Origin: Bacteroidales bacterium UBA1745 | GTDB lineage: Bacteria; Bacteroidota; Bacteroidia; Bacteroidales; UBA932 | Assembly (NCBI GenBank): GCA_002314885.1 | Contig: DCHT01000036.1 | Span: 1-64,000, forward strand | DNA: 64,000 nt | Direction of reading: 5' to 3' | Shown: positions 42,241 through 50,565 of the stretch, one piece after another | How positions within the stretch are numbered: the stretch's first letter is position 1 | Layout: each line of letters starts with the position of its first letter | The notes under the pieces: generated by a model | What the model was told of the DNA's origin: nothing | The model's input: only the letters and a program-made list of their open reading frames with translations | Database searches by the model: none | Position numbers and translations under genes: made by a program

Positions 42241-43686
42241 TTATTCGAATACTTTGTAGTAGAGTTTCCAGGTCTGGAGTCTGTAGGAGCAGCCGTTGCC
42301 GCAGCAGATGTAGCAGGCCTGGTTTGCCTTGGCACCGAAGACTGGTATGGTCACGAGTTCATAGGTGCTGGAGGCCTTCCTGGTGACAGTAGGAGCTCCA
42401 AGGTCCGCAAGGCCCTTGCCAGTCTCCGCATCCACTTCGCTGGAGATGTTGATAGGGCCGGCATTGCCGCTGCAGGCGGTGATTTCCACCTTGGAGAGTT
42501 TACCAGGCTGAGCAGGCACCTTGACCCAGGCGTAGCCGTTCGCAGAGCCTACGGTCCATTTGTCGCCGACGTAGGTCCAGCTGGCAGTGTAGCCATTGAA
42601 CATAAGGCTGAGCAGGCCTGTGCTTGTGTTGGTGGCGCGTCCGTATCCGTTGGAGGCCCAGAGCTGGTAGTTCACGCCCTGGTGGCTGAAATCCACGACA
42701 GTGCATTTCTTGGACTTGCCCGCCACGGTATCGCCTGTTGTGAGCGATACGCGGTCACACATAAGGTTCTCCGAAGCGAATGAGTACACCTCGTGGGTGG
42801 CACTTTCGTCCTTGGATGAGCAGAGGAAATTAGCCGAAACGATGACGGTTGGCCAAGCCACGGTACCCATATTCGATCCGGCCGCACGCTTCACGTCCAG
42901 AGCCCTGTCGGCTAACGTAGTCCTGTTGCCCTCGGTGTCCTCGATGGTCACGGAAACGGTCTCATAGTTCTGAGGAGCGACCGGAATATAGTAGTCACCG
43001 GCCTCATAGTAGATGCCGTCGGCCGTGGAGATGGTCCTGGTATTGAAATTAATGGTAGAAGCGCCATCCACGCCCACGAAGGTCGGGAACTGGTCGCCAT
43101 CCTTCCACTGGGCGGACAGCTTGCCGGCGAAGGCCTTGCCGTCCTTGTCGGTGAGGCTTACCTTGCAGATATCAGTCAGATGGAAGGTCTGACCTCCCTT
43201 CTGGACAGTCGCGCCATTACCCTCAAGAGTGAACTTGATGAAACCGCATATCGAGCGGAGTTCCACCTGGCTGCCCTGAAGTATGCCCACTGCGGCATTG
43301 TTCGCGGTGAGCAGAGCGCCGGCCGCCTTTGCCGAGTAGGTCGTCGGAACGTCCATAGTGAAGCCGTCCTCACCATTATATTCTATGGTATTCACATCCG
43401 GTGCATATACCACGTATTTGACTGAAGACTTAGGGCTGATATCGCCGGAGAATTCACCCTCTGCGGTTGCGGCACCCATATCGAGTCCGAACCTGTGCAG
43501 AGTATTCTCCGAATCGACGACCATAAGCCTGTCTGAACTGGCCCAGGTGGCCTCTGCCCCTGTGACGGTCTCGAAAGTCGCCACGAAAGCAGATGCGCCG
43601 CTGTCCTCGATTTCCTCCTCTGCCGGGAGGCAGGAAACTGCCAGAGCAGAGAGTATTGCAATAGGTATGAATCTATCTGCCTTCAT
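42241..43686 (-). CDS. Fimbrillin-like lipoprotein with C-terminal beta domain
   Basis: A 481-residue lipoprotein; ATG 43686 gives 'MKADRFIPIAILSALAVSC' (Cys19). About 25-280 has the fimbrillin-like layout ('ATWASSDRLMVVD', 'RSICGFIKFTLEG', 'YYEAGDYYIPVAPQNY'), and about 300-481 is a separate domain with 'FLCSSKDESATHEVYSF', 'TGLLSLMFNGYTASWTY' and a Cys-rich end ('ACYICCGNGCSYRLQTWKLYY') that resembles a carbohydrate-binding jelly roll. It follows the BACON gene by 4 bases. Probably a surface glycan-binding protein of the locus; ligand unknown. Confidence 0.72.
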   Translation of the reverse strand: MKADRFIPIAILSALAVSCLPAEEEIEDSGASAFVATFETVTGAEATWASSDRLMVVDSENTLHRFGLDMGAATAEGEFSGDISPKSSVKYVVYAPDVNTIEYNGEDGFTMDVPTTYSAKAAGALLTANNAAVGILQGSQVELRSICGFIKFTLEGNGATVQKGGQTFHLTDICKVSLTDKDGKAFAGKLSAQWKDGDQFPTFVGVDGASTINFNTRTISTADGIYYEAGDYYIPVAPQNYETVSVTIEDTEGNRTTLADRALDVKRAAGSNMGTVAWPTVIVSANFLCSSKDESATHEVYSFASENLMCDRVSLTTGDTVAGKSKKCTVVDFSHQGVNYQLWASNGYGRATNTSTGLLSLMFNGYTASWTYVGDKWTVGSANGYAWVKVPAQPGKLSKVEITACSGNAGPINISSEVDAETGKGLADLGAPTVTRKASSTYELVTIPVFGAKANQACYICCGNGCSYRLQTWKLYYKVFE

Positions 43687-43690
43687 AATC

Positions 43691-45444
43691 TTACTGTACT
43701 TCTGAATAGGTGAATGTGAAACCGGAAACCAGACGGTCGGCAACGAAGAAGAGGTAGTACTCCGTATTCGGTTCAGTTGAAGTCAGAGTCATCTGGACTG
43801 GAGTAGGCTTTCCAAAGGTGAGCTGGGCATATCCGTCCACGACATTCGTCGCAGTGGACTTGGTGGCCGAGGTCACGGCCGTGCTCGTGCCGAGCGTCAC
43901 GGATGTGGCCCTGTCTGCCGCATTGCCGCAGGTGGCGTCCACCTGGGTGAGGCGGAAGCCCTTGATTGCAGGCGCCTTGATGTAGAAGTTCCTGCCTCGG
44001 ATACCGGTCCAGTTATGTATCTTGAGGTTACCATAGCCGGTCTTCTCCGTGGTGGAAGCGCAAGGACCGAGTTCCAAGGTGTAGGTCTCGCCCACATTCG
44101 CGCTGCCGCTCATCTGGAACACGAAGTCCCTGGTGATTCTGGTGTAAGCACCGGTGTTGATCACTTCTCCGCCGACGCCGTCGTACCATACGGTAGCGGC
44201 TCCGGTAGGTTCGCTCTGCTCGGAGTATGGGAATGCCTTGTACGTTGCGCCTTCAGGTGCGGTGATGCTGACCACTCCTGATGCTCCGGCCCAGGAAATG
44301 ATCTTCTGGGCTGCGGCCTTCTGGGCCTGGGTGACGATGAGAGTAGCCTCAACGCCTTCCGTGATCACGAACTTCAGAGTATCGCAGTAGGCGTGGCCGC
44401 TCTTGTTGGCGCCCAGGGTGCGGAGGGTGATAGTCTTCTCAAGCGCCGACGCAGTGGTCAGGTCGAGATTGAACCACGCCTGAGCGTCGGCTCCACGCTG
44501 ATGGTGATTCCGGAAGCCTGGGATATCGTGAGGTCGATGCAGCGCTTTTCATCTATCTTGACCTGGAGAGTTGTCTCCTTGGTGAGGTCATTGTTCAGGC
44601 CGAGGGTCTGGATGTGGATGTCCGCATCGCCTGTGCCGCTGAGTTTGTCGATGCTCAACCAAGACTTGACACTGTCGTCATAACCCACCACGTTCCAAAC
44701 CTTTGTAGAGGAGTTGCACTTCACGGTCAGGGTCTGGGTCTCGGCCTCGCTCGCCTTGAAGCTCAGGCTCCTGCTGCTGATGGAGAATTCCACGCCAGGG
44801 GCCTGGGACACAGTCAGAGTGGCGCTGTGCACGCGGTCGATCCTGACACATATTGAAGCCTCGCGGGTGTCGATTTCCTCGTTCATCTCGAGGGTCTTGA
44901 CGGTGATTTCCTCCATACCGCTGCCGCTGGTCTGCGAGAAACTGAGCCAGGAAGGAATCACGGATTCGCTCTCGTCGATGCTCCAGGCCTTGCTGGTCAC
45001 GACCTTGAAAGTCTTCTCGTCAAGCGGACCTCCGAACGCGAGCAGGTCCTCGGAGAGACTCACGCTGCGCTCCGGGTCGCTGTACTGCTTGATCACCAGT
45101 TTTGCCACTGCGTCTCCGCTCACGAAGCTCAGCACGGCCATACGCTTGCTGTCGTACGGATTGGTCTCGACTGTCTTGAAATTGACGACGGCATTGCCCG
45201 TACCGGAAGTCGCATCGATCTCAAGCCACGCCTTCATACCATCGGAGTAGTCCTTGATGACCCATTCTCCCTCGGTCAAGACCTCCACGCTGCCGCTCTG
45301 GCCCTGGTCACAGACGAACTCAAGGCTGGAGGTGGACAGCTTGATCTCATCGCGCTTTTCCGGTTCGACCGGATTGTCGCAGGAAACCGCAACGGCCAGA
45401 AGGGCCGCAAGCGCCATATATATCTTTGTTCTTTTCATATCCAT
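43691..45444 (-). pseudogene. BACON-domain surface glycan-binding lipoprotein, split by a frameshift
   Basis: The first part (to stop 44458) has a lipoprotein signal 'MKRTKIYMALAALLAVAVSC' (Cys20 from ATG 45438) and three BACON repeats, each with an 'SWLSID.LSGTGDA'-type strand and 'LTISQASG'. It then runs into nonsense ('PTLRRGSIST'). In another frame, the missing continuation is intact: 'GADAQAWFNLDLTTASALEK' onward to 'VEATLIVTQAQ' and the domain ending at 43691. A single missing base near 44490, in 'ggctccac', joins them as '…SVE-ADAQAW'. No slippery heptamer is visible, so mutation or assembly error is likelier than programmed frameshifting. In position it is the glycan-binding protein after SusD. 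Confidence 0.8.
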
Positions 45445-45450
45445 AACTTT

Positions 45451-47322
45451 TTATTCCCAGAAGATTTCACTTGGGTTCTGGTCCTCGAGGCTGAGCGCAT
45501 TGTTGTAGACGAGTTCGTCGTTAGGGAATGCGCAGAGAAGGCCCTTGCGGACTTCTTCCTGGGTCACAGGGTAGATATTGCCCTCACCGTGGGTTGCCTG
45601 GCCGTAGAACTGACTGCGATGACCGAGAGTAGTACCGCTCTCATAATCATCCTGTTCAGGCAGGAAGAGGAAGGCGTTCGCAGGCACGGTCACGTGTGCA
45701 GAGAGCCACCTTGCTCCCATACGGTGGGTGTCGAAATATTCGTGCTCCTCGCCGCACATCTCGAAGGCCCTCTCCCAGAAGATGCGGTCGATGAGATCGT
45801 CCTTGTCACCGATGGTGGCGGCATCCCAGGCTGCAGGCTCCGCTGAAGGAACACCGTCAGCCGTAGAGTTGCGGGCACGGGCGAGGAGGATGTTCACGTA
45901 GCCGAGTGCCTCCTGACCATAGGCGTCGGACGGGGCGGAACAGAGGTTCGCACAAGCCTCAGCAGCGATGAGATAAACCTCGGCCAGGCGCATCACATAG
46001 AGGTCTGCATAGCCCGTCGTGGCGTTGTACTTAGGGTCATAGTATTTCTTGAAATACGGCATCGCGCGTATGTTGCTGTTGAAGCAATATATGCTGTTCG
46101 CTGCCGGATAGCAGTTCTCTGTAGTCGTCTCGGTGGCCTTGTAAGTGTCGTAGATGAGGGCAGCATCCATACGCGGGTCGCCGCACTTCACATATATGTT
46201 CTCGGCCTTGCCGTCGCCCTTCACGCCGCCATAGGTCTCACACCATTTCTGGAAGAGGAAGCGGCTCGGACGGATACGGCCATAGTTGGAAAATCTCTGA
46301 GAACCGTTGTACTGCTGAGGAAGGCTCCAGGATGCAAGCTGGTTACCACCGGCCTCGTTGGTGTTAGGAATCACGAAGATCCTCTCACGAAGCTGGAAAT
46401 CCTCCGGCTCAGCCCACTTGAAGAGGTCGGCATAGCTGTTGGCAAGCTTGTAAGGAGTGCCGTTGGTAGTGGTCTCAGGCATTACTTCCTTGGCACAGGC
46501 GAGAGACTTCTCGAAAGCATCCTTGGCCGAAGTCACGCCCATCTGGGCAAAGCCGTCGAAGACTTCGCTGTTAGGACATACCCAGAAGTTGTCACCGACT
46601 TCGGAGTGCTCCAGGAGAGTTCCGATGGTCAGATAGACGAGGGACTTGCAGGCCGTTGCAGCGTTGCGGCAAGGACGGCCGGAACCGAGGCTTACGATAG
46701 CGTACTGCTCATCGTAGCCACGCATATTTTCCTCCGCAAAGTCGAGATCCTCCATTATCAGGGCATATATCTTATAGAAAGGCTCGCGGACACCGTATGT
46801 CTCCTCGACAGTGTGAGGGGCCGTGGTGTGGATCGGAGAATTGCCCCATCTGCGGACGATGTGGAAATAGGCCTGGGCGCGGACGAAGCGGGCCTCCGCC
46901 TCAATCTGATCCTTGTATTCCTGCTCCACCTTGCTGTCCTTGAGATTGTCGAGGAGCAGATTGCACTTGTAGATGGTAGAATAAAGCTTTGAGAAGAAGT
47001 CGTAGTTGTACGGGTTCTTGGAGAACTGAGCCAGGTGGAGGCAGTCGATCCAACGCTTCTGACCATCGGTGAGACGGCCTGAGATGCCGCCCCAATGCAC
47101 TATGACGGATGCCGGAGTGAGCCACTCGTTCATCGAACCATAACGGAAGCCGGCGCCTGCATACTGCGCGTAGCAGCCGTTCAGGTAGGTTTCAAGTGCC
47201 TCCTCGGAGCCGAAGATGTCCTCGGTGGTGTAATTCGTATTCATATTCTCGTCCAGGAAGCCACAGGAGGCCACTGAAGCCGAGATTGCAATCGTAAGCA
47301 AGAGTCTGAATATCTTTTTCAT
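45451..47322 (-). CDS. SusD/RagB-family glycan-binding lipoprotein
   Basis: A 623-residue lipoprotein. ATG 47322 follows an A/G-rich RBS (aaaggag, 9-base spacing), which argues against the upstream ATG at 47331. Signal 'MKKIFRLLLTIAISASVASC' (Cys20), then 'EEALETYLNGCYAQYAG', 'AEARFVRAQAYFHIVRRWG' and the late 'RIFWERAFEMCGEEHEYFDTHR', the TPR-like SusD core and C-terminal signature. It caps the SusC porin encoded 15 bases upstream and binds the glycan at the cell surface. It is the only SusD in the window although two SusC genes are present. Confidence 0.94.
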   Translation of the reverse strand: MKKIFRLLLTIAISASVASCGFLDENMNTNYTTEDIFGSEEALETYLNGCYAQYAGAGFRYGSMNEWLTPASVIVHWGGISGRLTDGQKRWIDCLHLAQFSKNPYNYDFFSKLYSTIYKCNLLLDNLKDSKVEQEYKDQIEAEARFVRAQAYFHIVRRWGNSPIHTTAPHTVEETYGVREPFYKIYALIMEDLDFAEENMRGYDEQYAIVSLGSGRPCRNAATACKSLVYLTIGTLLEHSEVGDNFWVCPNSEVFDGFAQMGVTSAKDAFEKSLACAKEVMPETTTNGTPYKLANSYADLFKWAEPEDFQLRERIFVIPNTNEAGGNQLASWSLPQQYNGSQRFSNYGRIRPSRFLFQKWCETYGGVKGDGKAENIYVKCGDPRMDAALIYDTYKATETTTENCYPAANSIYCFNSNIRAMPYFKKYYDPKYNATTGYADLYVMRLAEVYLIAAEACANLCSAPSDAYGQEALGYVNILLARARNSTADGVPSAEPAAWDAATIGDKDDLIDRIFWERAFEMCGEEHEYFDTHRMGARWLSAHVTVPANAFLFLPEQDDYESGTTLGHRSQFYGQATHGEGNIYPVTQEEVRKGLLCAFPNDELVYNNALSLEDQNPSEIFWE

Positions 47323-47337
47323 AATCGTCATCTCCTT

Positions 47338-50300
47338 TTAGAATGTCAGTTTGAGGTCGATCTTGAAGGAACGGGCACCTGGATATGAGCCCATATCCGC
47401 ACCACGCTTCTTTATGGAGCCGTAGCTGTTCACGTCAGGATCCCATCCGGAATACTTGGTCCAGATGAAGAGGTTTCCGCCGGAAGCAGCTATGTTGATG
47501 TTCCTCAGAGGCGATTTCTTATTCTTGATCGGAATGTCATAAGCAAGGGAGAGGTTTGCGAGGCGCAGGTAGGAACCGTCTTCGATGTAACGGTCGCTGG
47601 CCCACTTCACGTCACTGCCGTTGAGAGCACCGAGAGCAGGATACCAAGTGTCCTGATTGTCCTCGGTCCAGGCTTCGGTAACCACTGCCTTCTGGAGGTT
47701 CTGGTTCACGGCTGAGGTGTTCGTGTCGATCATCTTGTTGACATTGTAGATGTCGTTGCCGTATGAGCCGACGAAGTTCGCGGTGAGGGAAATGTTCTTG
47801 TAGCGGAACGAGGTGTTGAAACCGTAGGTGAAGTCCGGATTAGGGTCGCCTATGATGCAGCGATCCTTCTCGGTGATATAGCCGTCGCCGTCCACATCGA
47901 TGTAGTTGACCGCACCTGGGCCGCGATAGCTGCCGTCGGAGTCGGAGTAAGGCACGCCTGTCTCTCCAGGCTTCACAAGGCCGTCGGTAGGAATACCATA
48001 GAAGAGCGCCATAGGCTGGCCTTCCACGAAGATGTTGAGGGCGGAGCGGAGCACGGTACCGCTGCCGATCTGGTCGCCGAGGAAGTACGCGACATACCTG
48101 CGGTCGCCCGGAGCGATGTATATCCAGTCGTTCTCCGTGCCCTCAGGGTTGATGGACACGATCTTGTTGCGGTTCATAGAAATGTTGCCGCCGAGGGTCC
48201 ATTCTATGTTCTTGGTCTTCACGGGAACTGCCGAGAGGGTGAACTCGAGACCCTTATTGAGGATGGAACCCATATTCACATACGGACTCGCGAGACCTGA
48301 GGAACCTGCGAGGGTCTTGGTCTGGAGGAGGTCCTTCGTGAGCTTGTAGTAGGCATCCACGTTGAGGGTGAGACGGCCCTTGAACATTCCGAAATCGAGA
48401 CCGAGGTTGGTCTGTTCAGTAGTCTCCCACTTGAGGTCTGCGTTCGGCAGGTTGTTGCTGGTGGTCGTGAGAACCTTCTGGGAGGAGCTGCCGTGGTCCG
48501 GATAATACGAGGTCGTATAGTTATAAATGGTCGCGTATGAACTAACGGCCTGGTTACCTACCTGGCCCCAGCCCACGCGGAACTTCGCCATTGAGATTGC
48601 CGGTACGTTGAACCAAGGCTCCTGGTTGAGTCTCCAGGCGAACGCGAAGGATGGGAACACGCCCCAGCGGTTGCCCTTTGCGAACTTGCTGGAACCGTCG
48701 GCGCGCACCGTGGCGGTAAGGACATAGCGGTCATTGTAGTTATAGCTGCCGCGCAGATAGTAGGACATAAGGGAGTAGGAGTCTTCCTTATATGTGAAAT
48801 ATGTGTATGCAGCGGCGTTGATGGCCTTGTCCTTTGCCTTCCATTCGTCAATGTTGGCGCCCTCGGTGGTCTGCACGTTGGTGCTGCTCATCGACATTGA
48901 CATACCGAGAGTGGCCTGCACGGTGTGGACCTTCTTGAAGCGCTTCCACACTGAGAGGAAGTTGTCGAAGTTCCAGGCGAGACGGTCGACGTGGCTGATG
49001 GCAGCGGTGGAACCGGTGGAATCGGAAGTGAGGAGACGAGACTTGAATTTCGACTGCTCAGTGACGCGGAAGTCCCCGCCGAAGGTGCTCTTGAAGGACA
49101 GCCAAGGGAGTATCTTGACCTGGGCATAGACGCTCGGGTTCACACGATATTCGACCTTGTTGTTCACGAAGCCCTGGAGCCAGCGGTTAGGGCCGTACTG
49201 ACGGCTCTCGTCGTCGCCCCAGTCGATTACGTCTCCGTCTTCGTCAGCCGACAGTATTTCCCTGTAAGGAGGGCAGGTCAGCATCGAGCGCATCAATGAA
49301 GTTGCGGCGGTAAGCTTGCCGGTAGAGGCACCCTGGGTAAGTTCGGAGTCGAGGTAGGACATCGAAGTCTTGGTGCCCAGGGTCACCCTCTTGCCGAAGT
49401 TGCGCTCGAGGTTGAGACGCACGGTGAAGTTCTGGAAACCAGTCTGCTTGATGATACCCTTCGTGTTGTTGTAGCCTATTGAGAAGAGGTAGTTCGTCAT
49501 CTTAGGCTGACCGGAGATGGACATATAGTAACGCTGGGTGAGAGCGTTTCGCATCAGATAGTCCTGCCAGTTGACCGGTTCATAGCGGTCGTAGAAGGTG
49601 TCGGAACGCATAGTGTTGAGTCGCATCTTTGCGTTGTCGGCAAGGGTAGGGTTGTAGGACTTGACAATGGCGTTCTCCGTCATATAGCGCATAAAGTCGC
49701 CATATTCATCGAAGTTCATCATCGCCTGCTGCTTGTAAGGAGTATTCAGGTCGAAGCCTACGGATGCAGTGATCACCGGCTTGTCCTTGTTGGCCCTCTT
49801 GGTGGTGATGAGCACGACGCCATTGGCACCCTGGGAACCATAGATTGCGGTTGCAGATGCGTCCTTGAGGATTTCGATGGAGGCAATGTCCAGAGGATTG
49901 AGACCCATAAGGCCGTTGGTGGACTCGTCAGACTGCTGGTTGTCCTCACCGAGTCTGGAGCTCATAAGGGTGGTCGAGCCGCTGGTATTCATCACGATTC
50001 CGTCGACCACATAGAGAGGCTCGGAAGAACCGTTGAAGGAGCTGGCACCGCGGATGAGGATCGAAACGCCTGCGTCCGGGGCGGCGCTGTTGCTGGTTAC
50101 CTGTACGCCGGCGGCACGGCCCTGGAGGAGCTGATTCACAGCTGCGCTCTGGCCAGCCTCGGTATCCTCGAGCTTGATGGACGTCACGGAACCGGTGAGG
50201 TCGCTGCGGCGCATAGAACCGTAACCCACGACCACTGCCTCGTCGAGGGCCTGTGAGTCATCGGCAAGCACGAAGTCTATGATTGCTCGACCGTCGTAAT

Positions 50301-50553
50301 CCACGGTCTGGCTGGCATAGCTAAGGCAAGTTACTGTAATGGAAGCCTTATTGTTCTTAGGCATCGTGAATGTGAGGGTATAGTTACCATCCACATCGGA
50401 GATGGCACCTGTAGTGGTACCGTCCAACATTACGGCCGCACCGACAACGGGCTCGCCGGCAGCGTCGGAAACCATACCTTTGATCGTTACCTTTTCCTGG
50501 GCAAAAGCCACCGCAGATACGAGCAGAACGAGTATAAAAAGTAATTTCTTCAT
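47338..50553 (-). CDS. SusC/RagA-family TonB-dependent receptor
   Basis: A 1071-residue outer-membrane receptor with signal peptide (…VAFAQ), N-terminal CarboxypepD-reg-like domain ('VTIKGMVSDAAGEPVVGAAV', 'GAISDVDGNYTLTF'), TonB-box region 'LDEAVVVGYGSMRRSDLTGSV', plug domain with 'LYVVDGIVMN' and 'IASIEILKDASATAIYGSQGANGVVLI', and a beta-barrel ending 'YPGARSFKIDLKLTF'. It imports oligosaccharides with its SusD partner downstream. It sits 12 bases after the short SusC gene, giving a tandem SusC arrangement. Confidence 0.95.
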   Translation of the reverse strand: MKKLLFILVLLVSAVAFAQEKVTIKGMVSDAAGEPVVGAAVMLDGTTTGAISDVDGNYTLTFTMPKNNKASITVTCLSYASQTVDYDGRAIIDFVLADDSQALDEAVVVGYGSMRRSDLTGSVTSIKLEDTEAGQSAAVNQLLQGRAAGVQVTSNSAAPDAGVSILIRGASSFNGSSEPLYVVDGIVMNTSGSTTLMSSRLGEDNQQSDESTNGLMGLNPLDIASIEILKDASATAIYGSQGANGVVLITTKRANKDKPVITASVGFDLNTPYKQQAMMNFDEYGDFMRYMTENAIVKSYNPTLADNAKMRLNTMRSDTFYDRYEPVNWQDYLMRNALTQRYYMSISGQPKMTNYLFSIGYNNTKGIIKQTGFQNFTVRLNLERNFGKRVTLGTKTSMSYLDSELTQGASTGKLTAATSLMRSMLTCPPYREILSADEDGDVIDWGDDESRQYGPNRWLQGFVNNKVEYRVNPSVYAQVKILPWLSFKSTFGGDFRVTEQSKFKSRLLTSDSTGSTAAISHVDRLAWNFDNFLSVWKRFKKVHTVQATLGMSMSMSSTNVQTTEGANIDEWKAKDKAINAAAYTYFTYKEDSYSLMSYYLRGSYNYNDRYVLTATVRADGSSKFAKGNRWGVFPSFAFAWRLNQEPWFNVPAISMAKFRVGWGQVGNQAVSSYATIYNYTTSYYPDHGSSSQKVLTTTSNNLPNADLKWETTEQTNLGLDFGMFKGRLTLNVDAYYKLTKDLLQTKTLAGSSGLASPYVNMGSILNKGLEFTLSAVPVKTKNIEWTLGGNISMNRNKIVSINPEGTENDWIYIAPGDRRYVAYFLGDQIGSGTVLRSALNIFVEGQPMALFYGIPTDGLVKPGETGVPYSDSDGSYRGPGAVNYIDVDGDGYITEKDRCIIGDPNPDFTYGFNTSFRYKNISLTANFVGSYGNDIYNVNKMIDTNTSAVNQNLQKAVVTEAWTEDNQDTWYPALGALNGSDVKWASDRYIEDGSYLRLANLSLAYDIPIKNKKSPLRNINIAASGGNLFIWTKYSGWDPDVNSYGSIKKRGADMGSYPGARSFKIDLKLTF

Positions 50554-50565
50554 TTTCCTACTGCT

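Noticed and set aside
44475..44495. Programmed -1 ribosomal frameshift in the BACON gene
   Set aside because: No slippery heptamer or downstream pseudoknot is apparent at the junction; a one-base deletion or assembly error is simpler.
45419..45427. TATCTTTG on the + strand as a promoter
   Set aside because: It lies inside the 5' coding region of a - strand lipoprotein gene and faces no + strand gene.
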